Origin: Nemertoderma westbladi
Taxonomy: Eukaryota > Xenacoelomorpha > Nemertodermatida > Nemertodermatidae
Direction of reading: 5' to 3'
NCBI GenBank assembly: GCA_032718475.1
Contig: JAUCBJ010002735.1
Location: forward strand, 1 to 64,000
Length of the DNA: 64,000 nt
Positions 1 through 15,222 of the stretch are shown piece by piece. The notes beneath the pieces are model-generated. The model ran no database searches. It was given only the letters and a program-made list of their open reading frames with translations, and was not told where the DNA came from. Within the stretch, counting starts at the first letter, position 1. Each line of letters starts with the position of its first letter. Both the position numbers and the translations under genes were made by a program.

Positions 1-14
1 GTCAGACTTTGTGC
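1..14 (+). CDS. Possible 3' end of the preceding exon
   Basis: The first 14 nt read Val-Arg-Leu-Cys plus two bases of an Ala codon if spliced at a GTAATC donor to the acceptor at 175. The joined peptide, Leu-Cys-Ala-Ser followed by seven residues and Trp, resembles the Val-Tyr-Gly-Ser...Trp motif of the repeat, and the phase (2) is right. The donor is weak, lacking G at +5. An alternative GTGCGT donor four bases upstream is also phase-compatible. Tentative. Confidence 0.3.
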
Positions 15-175
15 GTAATCCCTGCCCTAACGACCGAAGAAATCTTTGCTTTTAAATTTTTTTCTTCTAACTAACTGATTGAACAATTTATATTTATACC
101 AATTTATTTTAAATGTTTAAGTATCCATAGGTTTGAATCCACTAATTTTTTCATAACTTATTATTTCTGTTCCAG
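15..175 (+). other. Intron 3' part (or whole 161-nt intron)
   Basis: AT-rich DNA ending in a pyrimidine-rich tract and a TTCCAG acceptor at 170-175. Stop codons occur in all frames. The acceptor is well supported because coding sequence with the 47-residue repeat begins immediately after it. The upstream limit is uncertain (see the possible exon end at 14). Confidence 0.7.
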
Positions 176-3100
176 GTCAGTGTCGGAGGAAAGTGGTTGG
201 GAATCTGCCACAGAGTCAGATTTTAACGTTAATTGTCAGGAAGTTAAAGTCGGTCGTGAGGACGCCATGTTAAACCCGTATCCGGGATTAATCACTCCAA
301 TATTCCGAGGCCGGGCTCTAAATGAGAAAAACACATGGAACACACTGCATGACATGAAACCCTTCAGCTACTGGGATGACTCGACTTCCGTTATGGATGA
401 ACGAGACAGACAGTTGGTAATCGCGAAATCGGAACACTTCATAATATATTCGCGTCCGAATGTAGTTCGTGCTATTTGGCAGCGATGCGTGGATCGCTAC
501 GATTTGGCGATTAATACGGAATCTGCTAATTGGTTGGAACAATTTCATCGTGTTTCGTTACCAAAGGCCCCGTGTAAACAAACGAGAAGTTGGAAAATGT
601 GTTTCGCCATTGAGGAAATAGGTCCGCGCTTAGTTGGTACGCATGAGATGTTGCACAGCTTCCCTCCAAGTCACACTGCTTCAATAAGGGAGCACACGGA
701 ATGGTGGGGGTCTGCTGTCTGGGTTGAAAGCTACAGTATGGGAGCCCCATTAGCGAACCTAGTGAGTTGGAGCGAGACACGGGATATATCGCTTGTCATT
801 GATTATGTGACTGCTCCTTGGAGGGATAATGTCGACGCTTCACCGATGGACACTGCGAGAGTTGTGTCTCTCATTTGGGGTCAGGGTTCTATCATATCAC
901 CGGAGGAATCGCATTGGGTCCCCTCCATCAATTCGATTGATTGCTCTTACGAATTCAGTCGATGTCATTTAGATTTTGTTGCTCCTGTTAAAGGGGAAGT
1001 CCTTCCGGCAAAAGTTAGTACGATTTGGTGTCGGGCCGGATGGGCTGACCAGGAATGGTATAAAGGTAAGGAAAATATATTTCAGCCTAAACTCGTCAAA
1101 CTTAAAGAAAGTTGTGAAGATTTACAAGATTCAGGAAGTTTTGAAATATCAAAAATCATGCCTCTAATTCTCGCTCATCACGAAATAATAACATTTAAAA
1201 ACACCCAGCCGTTTCTATGCAATTTCAATACTCTGCAACAATTTGCAGTTGAAGAATTTGCTGTTGAGTTTTTTGCTGAGAATTTCGCTACTGCTGGACC
1301 ATTTCTAACGTACAAATCGGGTCTTCTGGAATCCTTGTTGTGGTATGAGATTCGCGGCCATATTAGGAGCATAGAATACGATGAAAGTAGTTTACTAAAT
1401 GAGCCAGAAGTGGAAAAATGTTACCAAGATAAAGGTCGCAACCAGGTTATTTGTGGTGATGCAAAGGGACCCTTGAGTTTGGAATGGATCTCTCCCAGTG
1501 ATTTACCTCAGGAGCCGTCTATATGCCGACCTACAATGAGTGTTGAAGCGGATTTTTTCTCGATTGCTTTTACACACGATCATTGCATTCGAGGGTATCC
1601 AATGGCATCCACAACTATGGATCATATGGACAAACTCGTCACCTTCCTACGTGAGAAACTCGAGAGCGCAATATCTACCGACTGTTCGCGATTGGAGATG
1701 GCCTCACCTAAACGCGAGGTAGTAACCTCGTGGGGGTTGAGCAATCCATTACCACTCGCTTCGTGGTCCTTATCCACCCAATATAATAAATTGCTGCCAC
1801 CAACTGATAGTTTCGACCTGCACGATGTCATTGTTCGCCTAAATTACCCTGAAATTAGAGAATCGTCACCAGTCTGGGGAAATTGTGATTATAGTAACAT
1901 ATACTGGAATAAAACTGGAAGCAATGTCTCCAGTTTTGATTATGAATATGTACCATATGAATATTACACCACTGATGAGAATGAATCTCAAATTATAATT
2001 CCGAAAGTAACAGTGGAAGGTCGAACAGGTGAAGAGTCTTTTGACTGGTATTCTGTTAATCATCTTGATATCTGCATTGACTATGATCCAGTACATTTTT
2101 CACTTGTACTTTCAAATTTAGACTTCAATCCATACACGTTTATTCCAACTATCTGCGGTAGGGCTGATATAATCAGTAGCGTTCTTGATAAGTGTAAACC
2201 GTTTCTGGTTCATATTGAACGACATACTGCAGATACGTCAGTCTCAGTGAACGAAATGAAACAGGAGTTTGGGAGTTCCCTAACATCTATGTATAATTTT
2301 AGTTGGATTGAGAACAACGCACAATTCCAGACCGCCTCACAGTTTACTCACCAAGAGAAGATCATCAATTGTGCAACCGAGTCCTACGTATCTATGCTAA
2401 ATACTGTAGATAAAATTTGGACTTCTGATGTTTACAGTTGTTGCAAACAGATTGAAGTTTTTTGGAATTCGGTTCGCGATGTAGATATACAATTAATTAC
2501 GGATTATGCAAATGCCTTCGAAGAATTTTCCACTTTGAATGAGCCAACTTTCCTTTCTACTGCTGTTTATTGTTTGAGCACAAGTAATGAACATGAAGAG
2601 TGGCTGCACTGTGATATGATAGATATAGATTATGATGCATTTGATCGCACCCATGTACAATGGAATTGCCCAACATGTGTGAATGCAACATCATATAGTG
2701 TTCGAGTGCAAGGTTGTGGTGTTGTTTTATCAGATGTTGGAGATAAACTCGTTCCTTTTATGGATAAACAATATCCTGACAATGCCATATCATCTGCAGA
2801 ATCTCCTGGTTTGGAATGGGAATATGAAGTAAATGTCTGCCGAATAATTAATGTTGGCGCTGACACTAAACTTGGTGAGCAATGGGAGCATTTGTCTTCC
2901 TTTATTTCTTCAGACTTAAAATTATCATTCGCCAATTTGTTAGATATTTACGAGTATGTAATTATGGCTAAGAAGGATTTTGTCAAGGAATTATGTGCAT
3001 CTCAGGTTGCAGGAGTTTCGTGGTTCCACACTTACGATTCATCGGCCTACTTTCCTAACACAGTTACAGCTGCTTTATTTCAAGATGGTGATCACGGATC

Positions 3101-6100
3101 TGCAGCATTCGTTTCTGAGCGTTCTTGGGGTTTGGGATGTGAATACGAAGCTCCGATGTGGGAGACGCTTAATAGTATTTCTACAGAATGCGATCACAGT
3201 AGACTTATTGTTGGTTATGTGATTAGTCTGTGCGATGATCGATGTACCTCAATTACAACAAGTCAAAATGGATTGGGTTATATAAGAGGTGAATTGTGGG
3301 ATCATGTGGGATTATGGATGCAAAATGAGTCGTCAGAAAATGTGTCTTGGACTATTGAGAAACGTGAATCCCATACAGAATATGATATACATACAACACA
3401 CATCTTCTGCAGTTTGAAGAAAGATTCTTTTAACATTCTTTGGGAGAAGTTAGCGTTTTTAATGGTAACAAATATCTCTTATGAGGAATGTTCCGAATCA
3501 GAATTACTGTTTCATCAATGTGCTGATTGCGCACATCCTTTGCAAGTTTATGGGCATCCTAAAGAAATTACTCCCGAGTTTCATTTTGCGAAGGACTTTA
3601 CTGTAAATAAGTTTTCCGAGCATGTGGGATATACTGATGTAGTGTACTGCTATATACCTTTCACTTCAGTGAAAAGTGGATGGTACATATACCAGGGTTG
3701 TGCCCAAATTGGTGATATAAACTGGAATTTGTCTGGATATCACCAAAGTAAACATTTCACAACCGACCTTTGTAGTTTATCTTTTGAAGGCCTTATCGAA
3801 TATGTTTGCCATGGGGAGTGGGTAGTTGTTCATGGAAATATTACTGAAACGTACATTGCCTGGTCCCACGTCAGTGACTTTGGCCATGTACCACATGATG
3901 TTGTTACAGAAAATTATGAACAATCTGCTGAATTATTGAATGGAATTCGGTTTGTTGAATCGTTTGAATTATGCCAAGGACAATTAAATCAACAAAACAT
4001 TTTGTGGGACAGAGTTGTTTCTTCAAAACATCACGAATATGAGAATGTAGATATTACCGAGGAAAGGTTGACGACGTTTGAAATACAAGGTTTTGAGAAA
4101 GTTCAAGTTTTGGGGTCTGAAATCAGAAATGCCGTGTCCTGGTTACAAGGACAATCATTTGAAAAACATTTGGAAATGACCCATGCAATTGAAATGGAAA
4201 TGTTCTCAAATCTTTCAGTTTGCTTTGGGAGTTTTAAAGCGATTGTGGAAGGAACACATTTGTTCAAGGATGAAGCTGAATGGATATTGGTCTCTGAAAT
4301 TGATTTTCTTGATTACCGTAAAGAATATGCTGTATTTGCTAATATAAACTTCAAACATATTTGTTATAATGGGATTCATATTGATATATTGTACTGCTAT
4401 GGAATTGAAATGTACAATGATTGGGAAAGGGTTGACAATTTGAGATATAAATTAACTTTAGAGACAGCTGGCTTTGAGATAGAAACCCAACCAACATTGA
4501 GTAAGGGCTACAATCTTGTTACTGATCGCGAATTGGCCAGTGCCCATCCTGATTCTTTTGTTTTGATGTGGAATTTTTGCAATGCCCTTGAATTTCAGTC
4601 TCATCAAAAACATTTCGCAGATGTTTCAGAAGATGGGGAAACTCTTCGATCCACACAGGTTACATTTACTTTTTGTTATGGATTCCCAAAATTGGTTAAT
4701 TTTCAGTGGCATTCACTGTCGGACTTATTTGAGGAATTAAACTCCGAGACACCATTTTATGTGGAACATGTAACACCTGCAGTTACAGATTATGCAAGAG
4801 AAATAACTACCACTTACGGATGGGCAATTGGTAATGCATACGAGCAGTGGGAGCAGTTAGGCAGTGTTAATTTCTCTACATCAACAAAGCAAATACAATT
4901 CTGTGCCGCAAATATGTGGAGTTATGCTACTACTCATCCGAAATCTACTGTGTTTGGATCAATTCAGCAGGAATATCAGGAATTCTTCAATTTAGGTCAC
5001 TTGGAAGTCTCCTCGCCATCATCTGAGAATATAACAAGATTGATAATCGAAGGAGATCAAATGCCATTGAAAGTTGATCACAATTTTTCCCAATCGCTAT
5101 GTTGCGCATATCAAAAGGAGGAAGATGACTTCTTGGAGTATTTAGGCACATTGAAAAAGTCAGGATCTGTGTTGGAAATGGCGGGGGGATCTTGGGATTC
5201 AAATTTATTGGAGAATGTGGAAAAAGTTTCTTCATCCAAAGAATGCGGTAGAGGTCTAGTTGTAAGTAATTCATGGTTCAACACAGATATATTTGAAAGC
5301 AAATACATTACTGATTGGGCTGTTTTATGTGAACATAATTTTCATTTCAATAGCACTTATAGAACTTTTGTTACTCAATCTATGGGATTTGCTGATGAAA
5401 GGTTTGTGGTCAGTTGGGAAACGTTATTTTACAGAGATACTCAGTCTATTCAATTGGATGTCGCTGAATGGACCGTGCAATCTGATATTTTCGCTGTTGG
5501 TTCCTCATTTTATACTATAGTTCATGGAGAAAGTGTTATTATAGATATTGAATTAGGAAAGGGATTAGAAAGAAACTTTGAATATATTCAAGAAACTGTT
5601 GTGTATGAGACAGAACCGAAGGTCTATTGGTACATTGCGACGCGATGCAGTTCCGTTGTGTATTGTATGATGGGGATAAACACTTATGATGACATGTGGG
5701 AAACCGTTGGAAACTTAAATATCAGAAAAGATCTTGATTTAGCAAATTGGAGTGGAAAGAAGACAGAAATATATAAAGCCTCGATTACACCTCGAGCCAC
5801 AATACATTACCATGAAATTCATGATAACATTTCTTGGTGCCGACTCGGTAGCTTTAGCGGAGATGTCATCCACCAGGAGGCATCTCAGGGATACGAGTCG
5901 TACTGGATGACTACCGATGTAAGTGTGGTGGCTGCGTTACCTAAAGGCCATGCCTCGATTGAGAGTGAGGAAGAAAGATGGGAGATAATTTATAGTGCAT
6001 TTTATGGGAAGCCTTCAACTGAACAGGTCAACTGGAGCCATTATTTGTTTCAACACAATATAGGTCTTTGTCATGATAAGACCAGTGTATATGGGTGTGT

Positions 6101-9100
6101 TGACAATGGATTTACCTCTTGGGATAAAGATAAAACTATTGAAAAATTTATATCATTTGAGGAAAACGCAGTGTATAGTTGTGATTGGTTCTCAAGTCAC
6201 TTTGGCACAATTGACATGGCAGTTCTACTATGCAAGGCTTCAATAGACGAAGTTGAGGATCGTTGGTATTGTGTGAACTATCAGAAAACCGGATCAGAAT
6301 ATGCTGCTTCTTGCAATGTCGTCGAACATTGTCAAGTATTAATGACTCATTCAAAAAAGCAATACTCATTAAAACATGGTTTTGGAATTAGTCAACGAAT
6401 GAATTGGCACGAATTGGTATCCCATACACCTAGGATTTCGACAGAAGTCGCTCATTGTCTGGATCATGATGAATTATTGTGTTGTGATTATAGAGTTTTT
6501 CAAGTGAGAGTGTCTGCATGTGGTGACTTTGACACCACCAGTCATTGGTTTTCCTTAGGCTTCTTTGATAAGCACGAAGCCAATCAAGCAACAGCTGCAT
6601 TCCTTTCACAACAGTATGAATTAAGTGTTGCAAATTACAGTTACTCGGACACGTTTTGCAATGCTAAAGAGGAAGAAATATTCCTAACGAAAGCAAATTA
6701 TTGGGATGCGCAATATTATTCAGAATATGCTGATTACGATTTAAATCCCTATGTTTCATTTCCAGTCGCGAATTTATCTGTCATTAATGTATGTGGCAAT
6801 GAAATTGAGCATCTGTTACATGAGACATGGTCCATTGGGTCAGTTTTAGTGTCTGCACAAGACAATGTGGAATATGCAAAACATGTATTGTCGTATTCTG
6901 CATATTTTCAACTTCATGGAGGTTCATTGTATTCTACTAGAGGTTTTGGTGATGTTCATCATGTTAAGTGGTGCACTACTGGTTCATTTGAATGGGAATT
7001 CGTTTCTGAAAATGCTTATGAGACTGTTGAAACAACAGGTCTGGATGAGGCTAAAACTAGTAATCGAGCCATTATTCAAGGTGTGTCTAAGTCGGTAGAC
7101 ACAAATAAAGGGGAAATTTATTGTGAAACATTTTATCCTAAAACCGGAACTATTACTTTAGATATTTCCATAGAACGCCACTCTTCATTTAATCATGCTG
7201 TTTCTCACCATCCAAAGGTTTCCGGTGAGTTAATATATAATTCGCAATTATGGGAAATCTGTCACAACATCGAAATCGTCCCTGAAGCTAAATGTTTTCC
7301 AACCTTTCAAAGTGATACCATTACAATACTTTATGGAAGTACATCCACTACGGCCTATATCCGTGGTCAGGAATCTATACTGCCGAATACTTGGGATGCT
7401 GCGTTACTTGTTGAATATTCAAGCTACTCTACAGAATCTGTCGACATATCTGTCCAAGGTCGGAATTTATCAACGGCTGGGTTTTCATGGGATCTCACAG
7501 TAGGCCAAGCAATTACCAATTCTGACAAGTGGAATACCACCGGTGTCTTTCAATTTAGTATGGCTTTTGAAAGTGCTTCTGGGAGTCTAATATTCACCTC
7601 GACTCAGAAAGACATAGTTTCATGTCAATTCTTTGCATCGGGATTCGGAATTCTGGAATCCCATGATGGCGATTTTGAATTTGCTCTCCCTTACAATTCA
7701 GATACAAGAAAAACCGCTTATGTCACATTAAAACAACACTTTGATTTTGGAGGCTTTCACCATACTGTTAGTTGTGAAGTCATCAAATGTAGTTCTGTTG
7801 AGAACAGTCTTACATGGGAAAGCTTGGGATCACATCAATATATATGCACATTAGAATATGCAGATGCCTCTGTTGAGGATGGCTACTTAACAACAAGTTA
7901 CATATCTTCTAGTCAATTGCCATATTGCAAAGCATCCCAGGAAGGTATTTCAGACTGTTTGCAGTTTTGCCTAATTACTCGGTATTCTGGGTTTGGAACT
8001 GAAAGTGCTGCCTTCGAGTTTCAATCACATGATGTTTATATGGGGGTTGTTTCATCACATGAAGCTTGTTGGGGTGAAGCTTTATCTACTGATGAGTTAT
8101 GGTATTTTACACATGATTTTAATATATATGTAACATATGACGAAACCGCAGTAAGTGAACATCACATAAACTACCGAACAACATATAATAGTTTTACACC
8201 AATTCAACTTGCAAATGAATTAATTGAATTTGGAAAAGATTGGCAAAGTTGTGATCTTATAACTGATACAGAATTCCATCATCTTCACTTGGCATCTCTC
8301 CCTTATAAGAAAGAAGGCTGTGAATGTTCTTATGGTTTACGGATTCATGGTCAGTCGATCGAAGGAGAATGTTTAGTATGGGAAAGATTGGGTAATGTAT
8401 TTCATGGAAGTACTGGTAAAGAATGTGCTAGCTATAGTCAAGGGATTGATATTGTCAATTTTTTGGCAAATTACCACAAAGATGTGACAATTTCAAAAAG
8501 TGAAGAGAATGATATAGGTGTATTATGGAATATTGGAAATGTGTTTTATTCACAGCAGTTAGATTGCGACTTTGCAAAATATGAATTATGTCACACTCGG
8601 ACAAGTATTGCTACTGTGCAGCGCCACTCCTGTGTATTTGGGACCAGCATTAATGTCAGAGATCAGTGGAGTTCAACTAAAGTGCTTGCAGTAGAAATGT
8701 TGCTTGAAACCGCAAATCTACTTATTTGCAATGTGCAACATTTTACTGGTCATTTTCCTCATCAATTAGTTGAACACGGATCTCCAAATGTTTGTAGATT
8801 GGAAGAAGACTGGTATTCTGCCGAGCTGTTGTACAGAACAGAATTTCATCAGGACAGAGCTGCCATTATATCACAACATTTCAATTTGGAGAAAGTTAAA
8901 ATTACTTTGAATGAAGGCGTATTAACTGCAGCAGACGAGTCTTATATTTTCTGGCATGCTGCTGATGATTTCTTATATTCAGTTAACGATGAATCCGCTG
9001 ATACATTTATCGAGTATTGGCATCTTCAAAACTCTGCGAATTTATCCAAAAGCATAAATATGTGCTCAGCTGATGATGGAGATTTTTTTATTGATTATCT

Positions 9101-12100
9101 TAAGGCAACTTCCTTAGATGGCATTTGGTATGAAACTGAGAGTTGCAAATTTATTTGCCATTCTGAACAAAGTTTCCAAGCTAGTGCTACATTCGGTTTA
9201 GTTATATTTGGTGATGCAGTTTTGTGTCAGACTGGGTCTAAATCAATGCAGGAGCTTCTGCTGAAAGAAACTCAATGTGATTTTGCTAATGTGTCAGTTA
9301 TTGTAGATATGCATTCTTGTCAAATGCTCTCATCTATTGTTTATGGTGCGGCTCAAACGGTTGAAGAAATCTTCCTTTTTGGAGAAAAGTTCGAGGCGAA
9401 GCAACTTTACTATGAGAATGCCAATACCTTTGATGTGGTTTGTATACTTGGAACAACTAAATCTGGCAAAGTTATGACGTACGGCAAAGCCGAAATAAGT
9501 AGTTCTGTATGGCAACATCTGGGACAATATAATCCGATCGTTCGTACAGAAGAATATGCCACCAAAGATACTGAGCTTGGGTTCTTACAAGGGAGATTAA
9601 CTTCTTTTAGGCCTATTATGTATCGTATAGTATTTGATGAGTTTGAAATTGCCACTTGGGGAAGGTTAGATTTATTATCTTCTCGTAGTGAAGGTCTAGA
9701 ACAGGCAAACACCCTCCAGGAACACGATCTTTATCAGCCAGCTCTTTTAAAATCATTCCATCGTTGTCATGGAAGAGAAATCATTGAGCATGAGGATTGG
9801 TCATGGACAGAAACCTCTAGGTATACTTTTTACACTGAAACTGCCGACTGGATCGTTGAGGACATTAAATTTGCATGCAACTACGAGAAAGGATCAGAAC
9901 AAATGAGGGCATTCTCTAGTGATAGTGTTGAAGAAGTATCATTTAGTTTTCTGTCTTATGAATTGAAGAAATCACATTACAATGAATATGCACATTTTCA
10001 ACAAGTTTATATACCTCTGAATGAGAAAGCTGATAGACACAGTGTAATCATTTTTGGAATTGGGATAACAACAAAGTGGAAATGGTCGAATGTATCCGCA
10101 CTTGATACGGATTATACGGTATATAATGGAAGTGTTTTGCAACATGAGGCTCACCTCCATGGCAATTTAAATATTGAATTCACTGTTATATGGGGAGATA
10201 GCCGGATTGCTTTCGGAGAACCCTACCAGCGTTTAGATTCTTTCGATCGCTTTCATGTTATCCTTGATGAAGTTGATGTGATAACATATGGTCCAACCTT
10301 AGAGAATGTAAACACATGGGAATTTTGGCAGGTTTGTGGATTCGGTATAGTTGATCAATGGCAAACCGAATCGCTGCCAAAATTTTCATGCAATTTTGAG
10401 GCCGATTTTGCTACTGCATCAACTTTTTGGGATATGTCAAAATGTACCTTGAATAAATCTCAAGATATTACAATGGGATTTGGTTATATAACCACTTCAT
10501 GGGTAGATGAGCAATTAATTTTCTTTGACTCCACATTTTATGCCAATGCCATGTTTATTGTTGAGCCTGATTGGTTCTCTGGAAAGTTTGCGATATCCAA
10601 ACCAACCGCACATGGGCATACTATCCTCATGGAAGAGGTGTGGTTTAGTGGCAATGAGTTCCCTAAAGGCGAATACCACTTATCAGAAGTCGATTATTCT
10701 GAAAGTTCTGATATTCATTGGTTCACTGCCGGTATATTAGAGTCTGCTTTGTGTGGAATTGGAATTCAAGAGCAATTTATTGATAATTGGAAAACATTAG
10801 AAGAACTCCAATCGCACGATTATGTTTGGGCAGCAGCTGTAACTATTATGGAAGGTGTACCAGAGCTCTCGCTTGTTGGACAGAGTTATTCAACGATGTG
10901 GGGACTAAATTCTTATGACGACCAGAAATGGGACTCCAGCATGGAATTTTTCAGTTTTGTTATGCGAGATCAAGTTTCATCTACTTTGGAATCAGAATTT
11001 ATATCTAATTTTTCCACTAGGGAATGTTTCACAACATTCGGCCAATATTTACATCAGGAATCCGACTGGGAATCTGCGGTTATTTTTCAGGCCTCTGATA
11101 TTCCTGGTGATAGGGTCAAAACCATCCATGACTATTTTCAACTATCCCAAATTTGCGATAAAAAACAGATTGTCTGTAATGGATACGGGTTATATACCGA
11201 AGAAACTTGGCAACACGTTTTGGATTTTGAGAAATGTTTGATGACTGACAGAATATCATTGGAAGTATCTTGCCAGAAGTTCGAAATAAATATTGGTGTT
11301 CACTCCAATTCTGAATGGTGCATGCCACAAATTGATTCATTCCAACAGTTTGTTGATCACGACCAACCATTAGAAAAATTACAACTAGATTTCGAGTACA
11401 CTTCAGTAGATATTTTCTCAGTTAGCTTGGTGCAGCATGCGATGTCTTGCAAAAAAATTACATACGGGTTGCCTTGTTCCAATTTGAATAATTGGGATTG
11501 TGTCTTTGAGTTTGAAGGAATGGAAGCTCACCTTGCTTCTTGGATAATTGAAGAATTTGGATTACAAAGCAATGTAGTCAGTATGAGGGGAAGTAAGATG
11601 GGTTTTGCTGAAGTTGATCACCATTACTTTCATCTAGAACATGTATTCCCCTATACTAAAGACGCACCTCAGTTAGATGTATCCTCAGTGAGCATGGAAA
11701 CCGGCTTTCACCCTGGCATTGTGCAATGCGACTGGGAATGCATTCAAGGGAGACATATTCATAACGATATTGAGGCTGAAGGTGTCAGAGAACAAATAGA
11801 TTTCCATTACAAAACCGTCAACGCTATTGAAAATATATTTTATTATTCCCCTAATGAACACTACGAAACGTCGTTTGGTGTGCCATTGTGTAACCACATA
11901 ATATCATTATTCACCACCGACTGGGAAAGTGCGATGCTTTCATGGCCGGGAGGTCTGGAAATGGAATACTGCCATGTTTCACTTCAAGAAAGCTTTCAAG
12001 AATTTGATGCTGAATCAATCCAGACACTTGTTCATGGCTGGGAGATTAGTGGTGAATATGAGTATGATTTTGCGTGGCCTTATAAGAAGGAAGTTCACAA

Positions 12101-15064
12101 AGAGCATGTGTCCGAAGAATTCCAGTGGTCTTCTTTCAACACAAATTACAATAGTTACATACACAAGGAAATTGCAAAAGGAGTGGAAGATGAGGATTTT
12201 ATATTTTGGTCACTAACCTCTCCTTACGAAGCCTACAGAGATAATATTAGTTATGCGAATTTTTATTATGATGTTAAAGAGGCCACAAGCATAGGGCACA
12301 CATATCAGAGCATTGTCTTTGGTAATTTTACAGAGGAAATAATTGACTGGGAAAATGTTTGCGAATTCGAAGGAATATCGTACGAGACTATAAATAGAGT
12401 GGAGTGCCAGTGGCTTGGCCTTGGTACTGCTGCTACTGAATTATCGACATCTTGGAATTTTGGATATCAAACATCAGAGTATAACCTATTTGATTATTCA
12501 TTGCCGTTTGTTAAGACATCTCTTTCTAAAGAATATGCTACTTATGACTTTGAAGTTGAACTCAATTTTGGCTATAGTGGAAAAAGCATTGCACTTCTTC
12601 ACGGTGATGAAATTGAGAATGAATTGAAATGGGAATTTACAAAAAGCTTCAACATATTTACTCAGTTAGATGAGGTTTTTGAGCACTATGCTCAGGATGT
12701 AACTTTTTATGAATCAAATATTATACATGATATAATGTTTGGCAAAAGCCACGAAAATTATGTGGATGACCAGGGTCTAACTACAGGGTTTTATGTAAAT
12801 CCGGAATTACGACTTGAATTTGCGGATGAGATCATAGAAGATCATTTTCTTGGTCGAGACCTTCGCCAGTATCAAGATAAGTATCTTGCATACCATGACA
12901 GCAATGAAATTGCATGGAATGAACTTGGAATTTTTCATGGAATTCAACACCAAACTATTGATGGTTGGACGGAGACAGAGATGGGGTTTAGCAGTTCGGG
13001 GTCTTTTTTTTACAATATTGTTTGTTTGGGGAACCAGGATGTTGACCTTCGAGACTGGCAGTTTTGTAATGATGTTATTCGACGGCAACATGTTACAGAA
13101 AAAGCGATGATAGTGGTTGTTGTTGGATGTCTAGAAATGTTGTCCCAAAGAACTTGGAATAAGATCAATGGTGATTGTATTGAGAATGAAGTAATGTATA
13201 TTTATGCTCTGGAATTTAATCTCTATCATAATCTGTACCATGCCAAACTCAGTGAAGAGTACTGTTTGTTTCACAAGACATTTGGTGTTGATGTAAATTA
13301 CACCTGGGGTATAGCTTTTGAATCTACCCATGATTTTGATTATGATGTGTTAGTAGTACATGGATCTAGACAAGCAATTGTTGAGTTTGCTGATATTTCA
13401 ATGACTGTCGATAAATGTGCTGCCAATGTCTCTCGAGTCTTTACAACTGTTAGTGGCAAACAGATTGAAGATTGTGTTCAATGGGATATTGTTATGGAAA
13501 CTGAAAAATTAAATTTTGAAAGAACTGAGTATGAAATCGGAGAACAAGTTGGTTGGTCATTTAGTGGTCAAACAAAATCATTAACTCTGAATCATCCTTA
13601 TTCAGAGATTACATTTAATGAAACAGATAAACTCGTTCCGTATGAAACAACCTCATTCAACACTGCAATGGCAAACTTTGAATTCTACCATCAATCCTTC
13701 GACACATTTGTTGAGAAGGATTATCACGTTATCCAAGGTGTGCCAGTTCTAAATTTCCAAGAATATGATTTTGCTTTTGAGTACTTTAGACGTATTGCAA
13801 CAGAATCTGCATTTTATCAAGAGGATTACTGCATGCCTGAATCAGAATATGAAACCTGGTACAGCAAAACTTGGGGTAGACAAATTGATAATGACGATGA
13901 AATGCAATGGTGCTTTGCTAATCGTTATACCAAACCGTCGCTTAACGTTGATTTTGTTGGCGTTTCCATCTGCGAGTTTGAAATTGAAAGAAACCCAAAT
14001 ATATATTATTCGACAGAATCTGGAACTGCTCTGGAAACTTTAATAAACTGGAATATTTCGGGCGATATTTGTAGGACTAAATTTTCCTACGTCGACGGAT
14101 TTACTTATGAATGCCATGGGTTTAACACAGGTAAAATTGATTATTCTACTTCCTTAGCTATGGCGGATGTGTTATCAGATTTCCAAGGATGTGAACAAAC
14201 AATGGATTTCATAGGCCATCTTTTTGGCGAGGCTAAGTCATGTCTTAGTGTTAGTGACTGGCGTATGCAACGATCTGTCCAATCACGTTGGGTCTGTGTC
14301 CAAGGCCACTCTGTCGATGTCCATGAAGAATGGAATTCAACCAACGCATTGGTTACCCATCGCTCGCAGGACTCTGCTTTAATGACAATTGTTTTGAAAC
14401 GATTTGGTGTTTCAAGTTGGAAAGATCCCAGAATATACTGGGGTTGCGCAATGGATCAACTGATTGAAGCAGAACTCGGAATTCTCACTCCAATGAATCA
14501 AATTCAACGAGTTTACGACCACCCATGTATTGATTACGAAGACCAATTTATTTGGGGTAAATTAACCTGGTCTCGCCCTCAGTATGAAACTCAGGAGGTT
14601 TATTTGTATACATTAATGGAAAATGTATCTGCTAAGAGAGTCTGGGATACTGTCAACGCCTCAGTAGCTTATGCTGAATGGCCTGCATACCACACTGCAT
14701 CTATACGTGTATCTTCCTCTTGGTGTAGTCACGATGAGCTTTCGGAAGTCGTGTGTTTAGAAACGCTATCCCGTCACAGGAGTTATTCTCCCCGACTAGA
14801 AACAGCTGTAGCAGATACAACCGAAATATGCTATCACTCTGCGCTGCTCCAATCACAACGTTGTGTCTACGGTGAGGCTGTTTTAGAAGAAACTGATTGG
14901 CTGTCTGTAATGGAATATAGACGTTACTCAGCACGAAGTGAATTAGAATTTTCTACCCACTGGGTCCAATTGGGTAGGTCTACATCTAGAGATAGACCTG
15001 TTGTTTGGGGAAGAACGGATGACGACATGTTGCCATTGGATACCGGATGGCTCAACGAATTTCG
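176..15064 (+). CDS. Giant exon A of the 47-residue-repeat protein
   Basis: 14,889 nt without a stop, phase 2 at both ends, 4,963 codons. The first base completes a codon begun in the previous exon, and the exon ends at a CG|GTAAGT donor. A GTG at 180 is not a start; the exon is internal. The product is about 105 divergent 47-residue units. Near the 5' end, Trp codons at 336-338 and 477-479 lie exactly 141 nt apart. Units carry the Ala-Asp/Asn-Val strand at about +16 and Val-Tyr/Trp-Gly at +36 to +38. A short internal duplication (Phe-Ala-Val/Glu-Glu-Phe) lies at about 1240-1300. The first kilobase and the last few hundred bases look GC-richer than the middle. No catalytic motif or known domain recognised. 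It is about as long as the largest exon of human titin (17.1 kb) but unrelated in sequence pattern. Confidence 0.92.
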
Positions 15065-15222
15065 GTAAGTATTTAACTTTTGCAATATTTATTATCAATG
15101 GGTTTGTGGGAGTAATTGTAAAATTGGTTCAATATCAATTAGAGTTTTCTTTGTATCGATTCAATGGCATTCCCGTATTAAATTGCGCCGCAAATTATTT
15201 CTTTATTTCGATTTCATTTTAG
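15065..15222 (+). other. Intron, 158 nt
   Basis: Consensus GTAAGT donor at 15065 and a TTTCATTTTAG acceptor ending at 15222, AT-rich, with an in-frame TAA as the first codon after the donor. Phase 2. Joining the flanks gives a repeat unit of about 45 residues running from the Trp at 15048-15050 to a Phe at the Trp position in the next exon. Confidence 0.9.

Noticed and set aside
180-15068. Reading the first open frame as a complete intronless protein starting at GTG and ending at TAA
   Set aside because: The GTG lies five bases after a clear splice acceptor, and the TAA is inside a GTAAGT donor. Both ends are splice sites, not translation signals.
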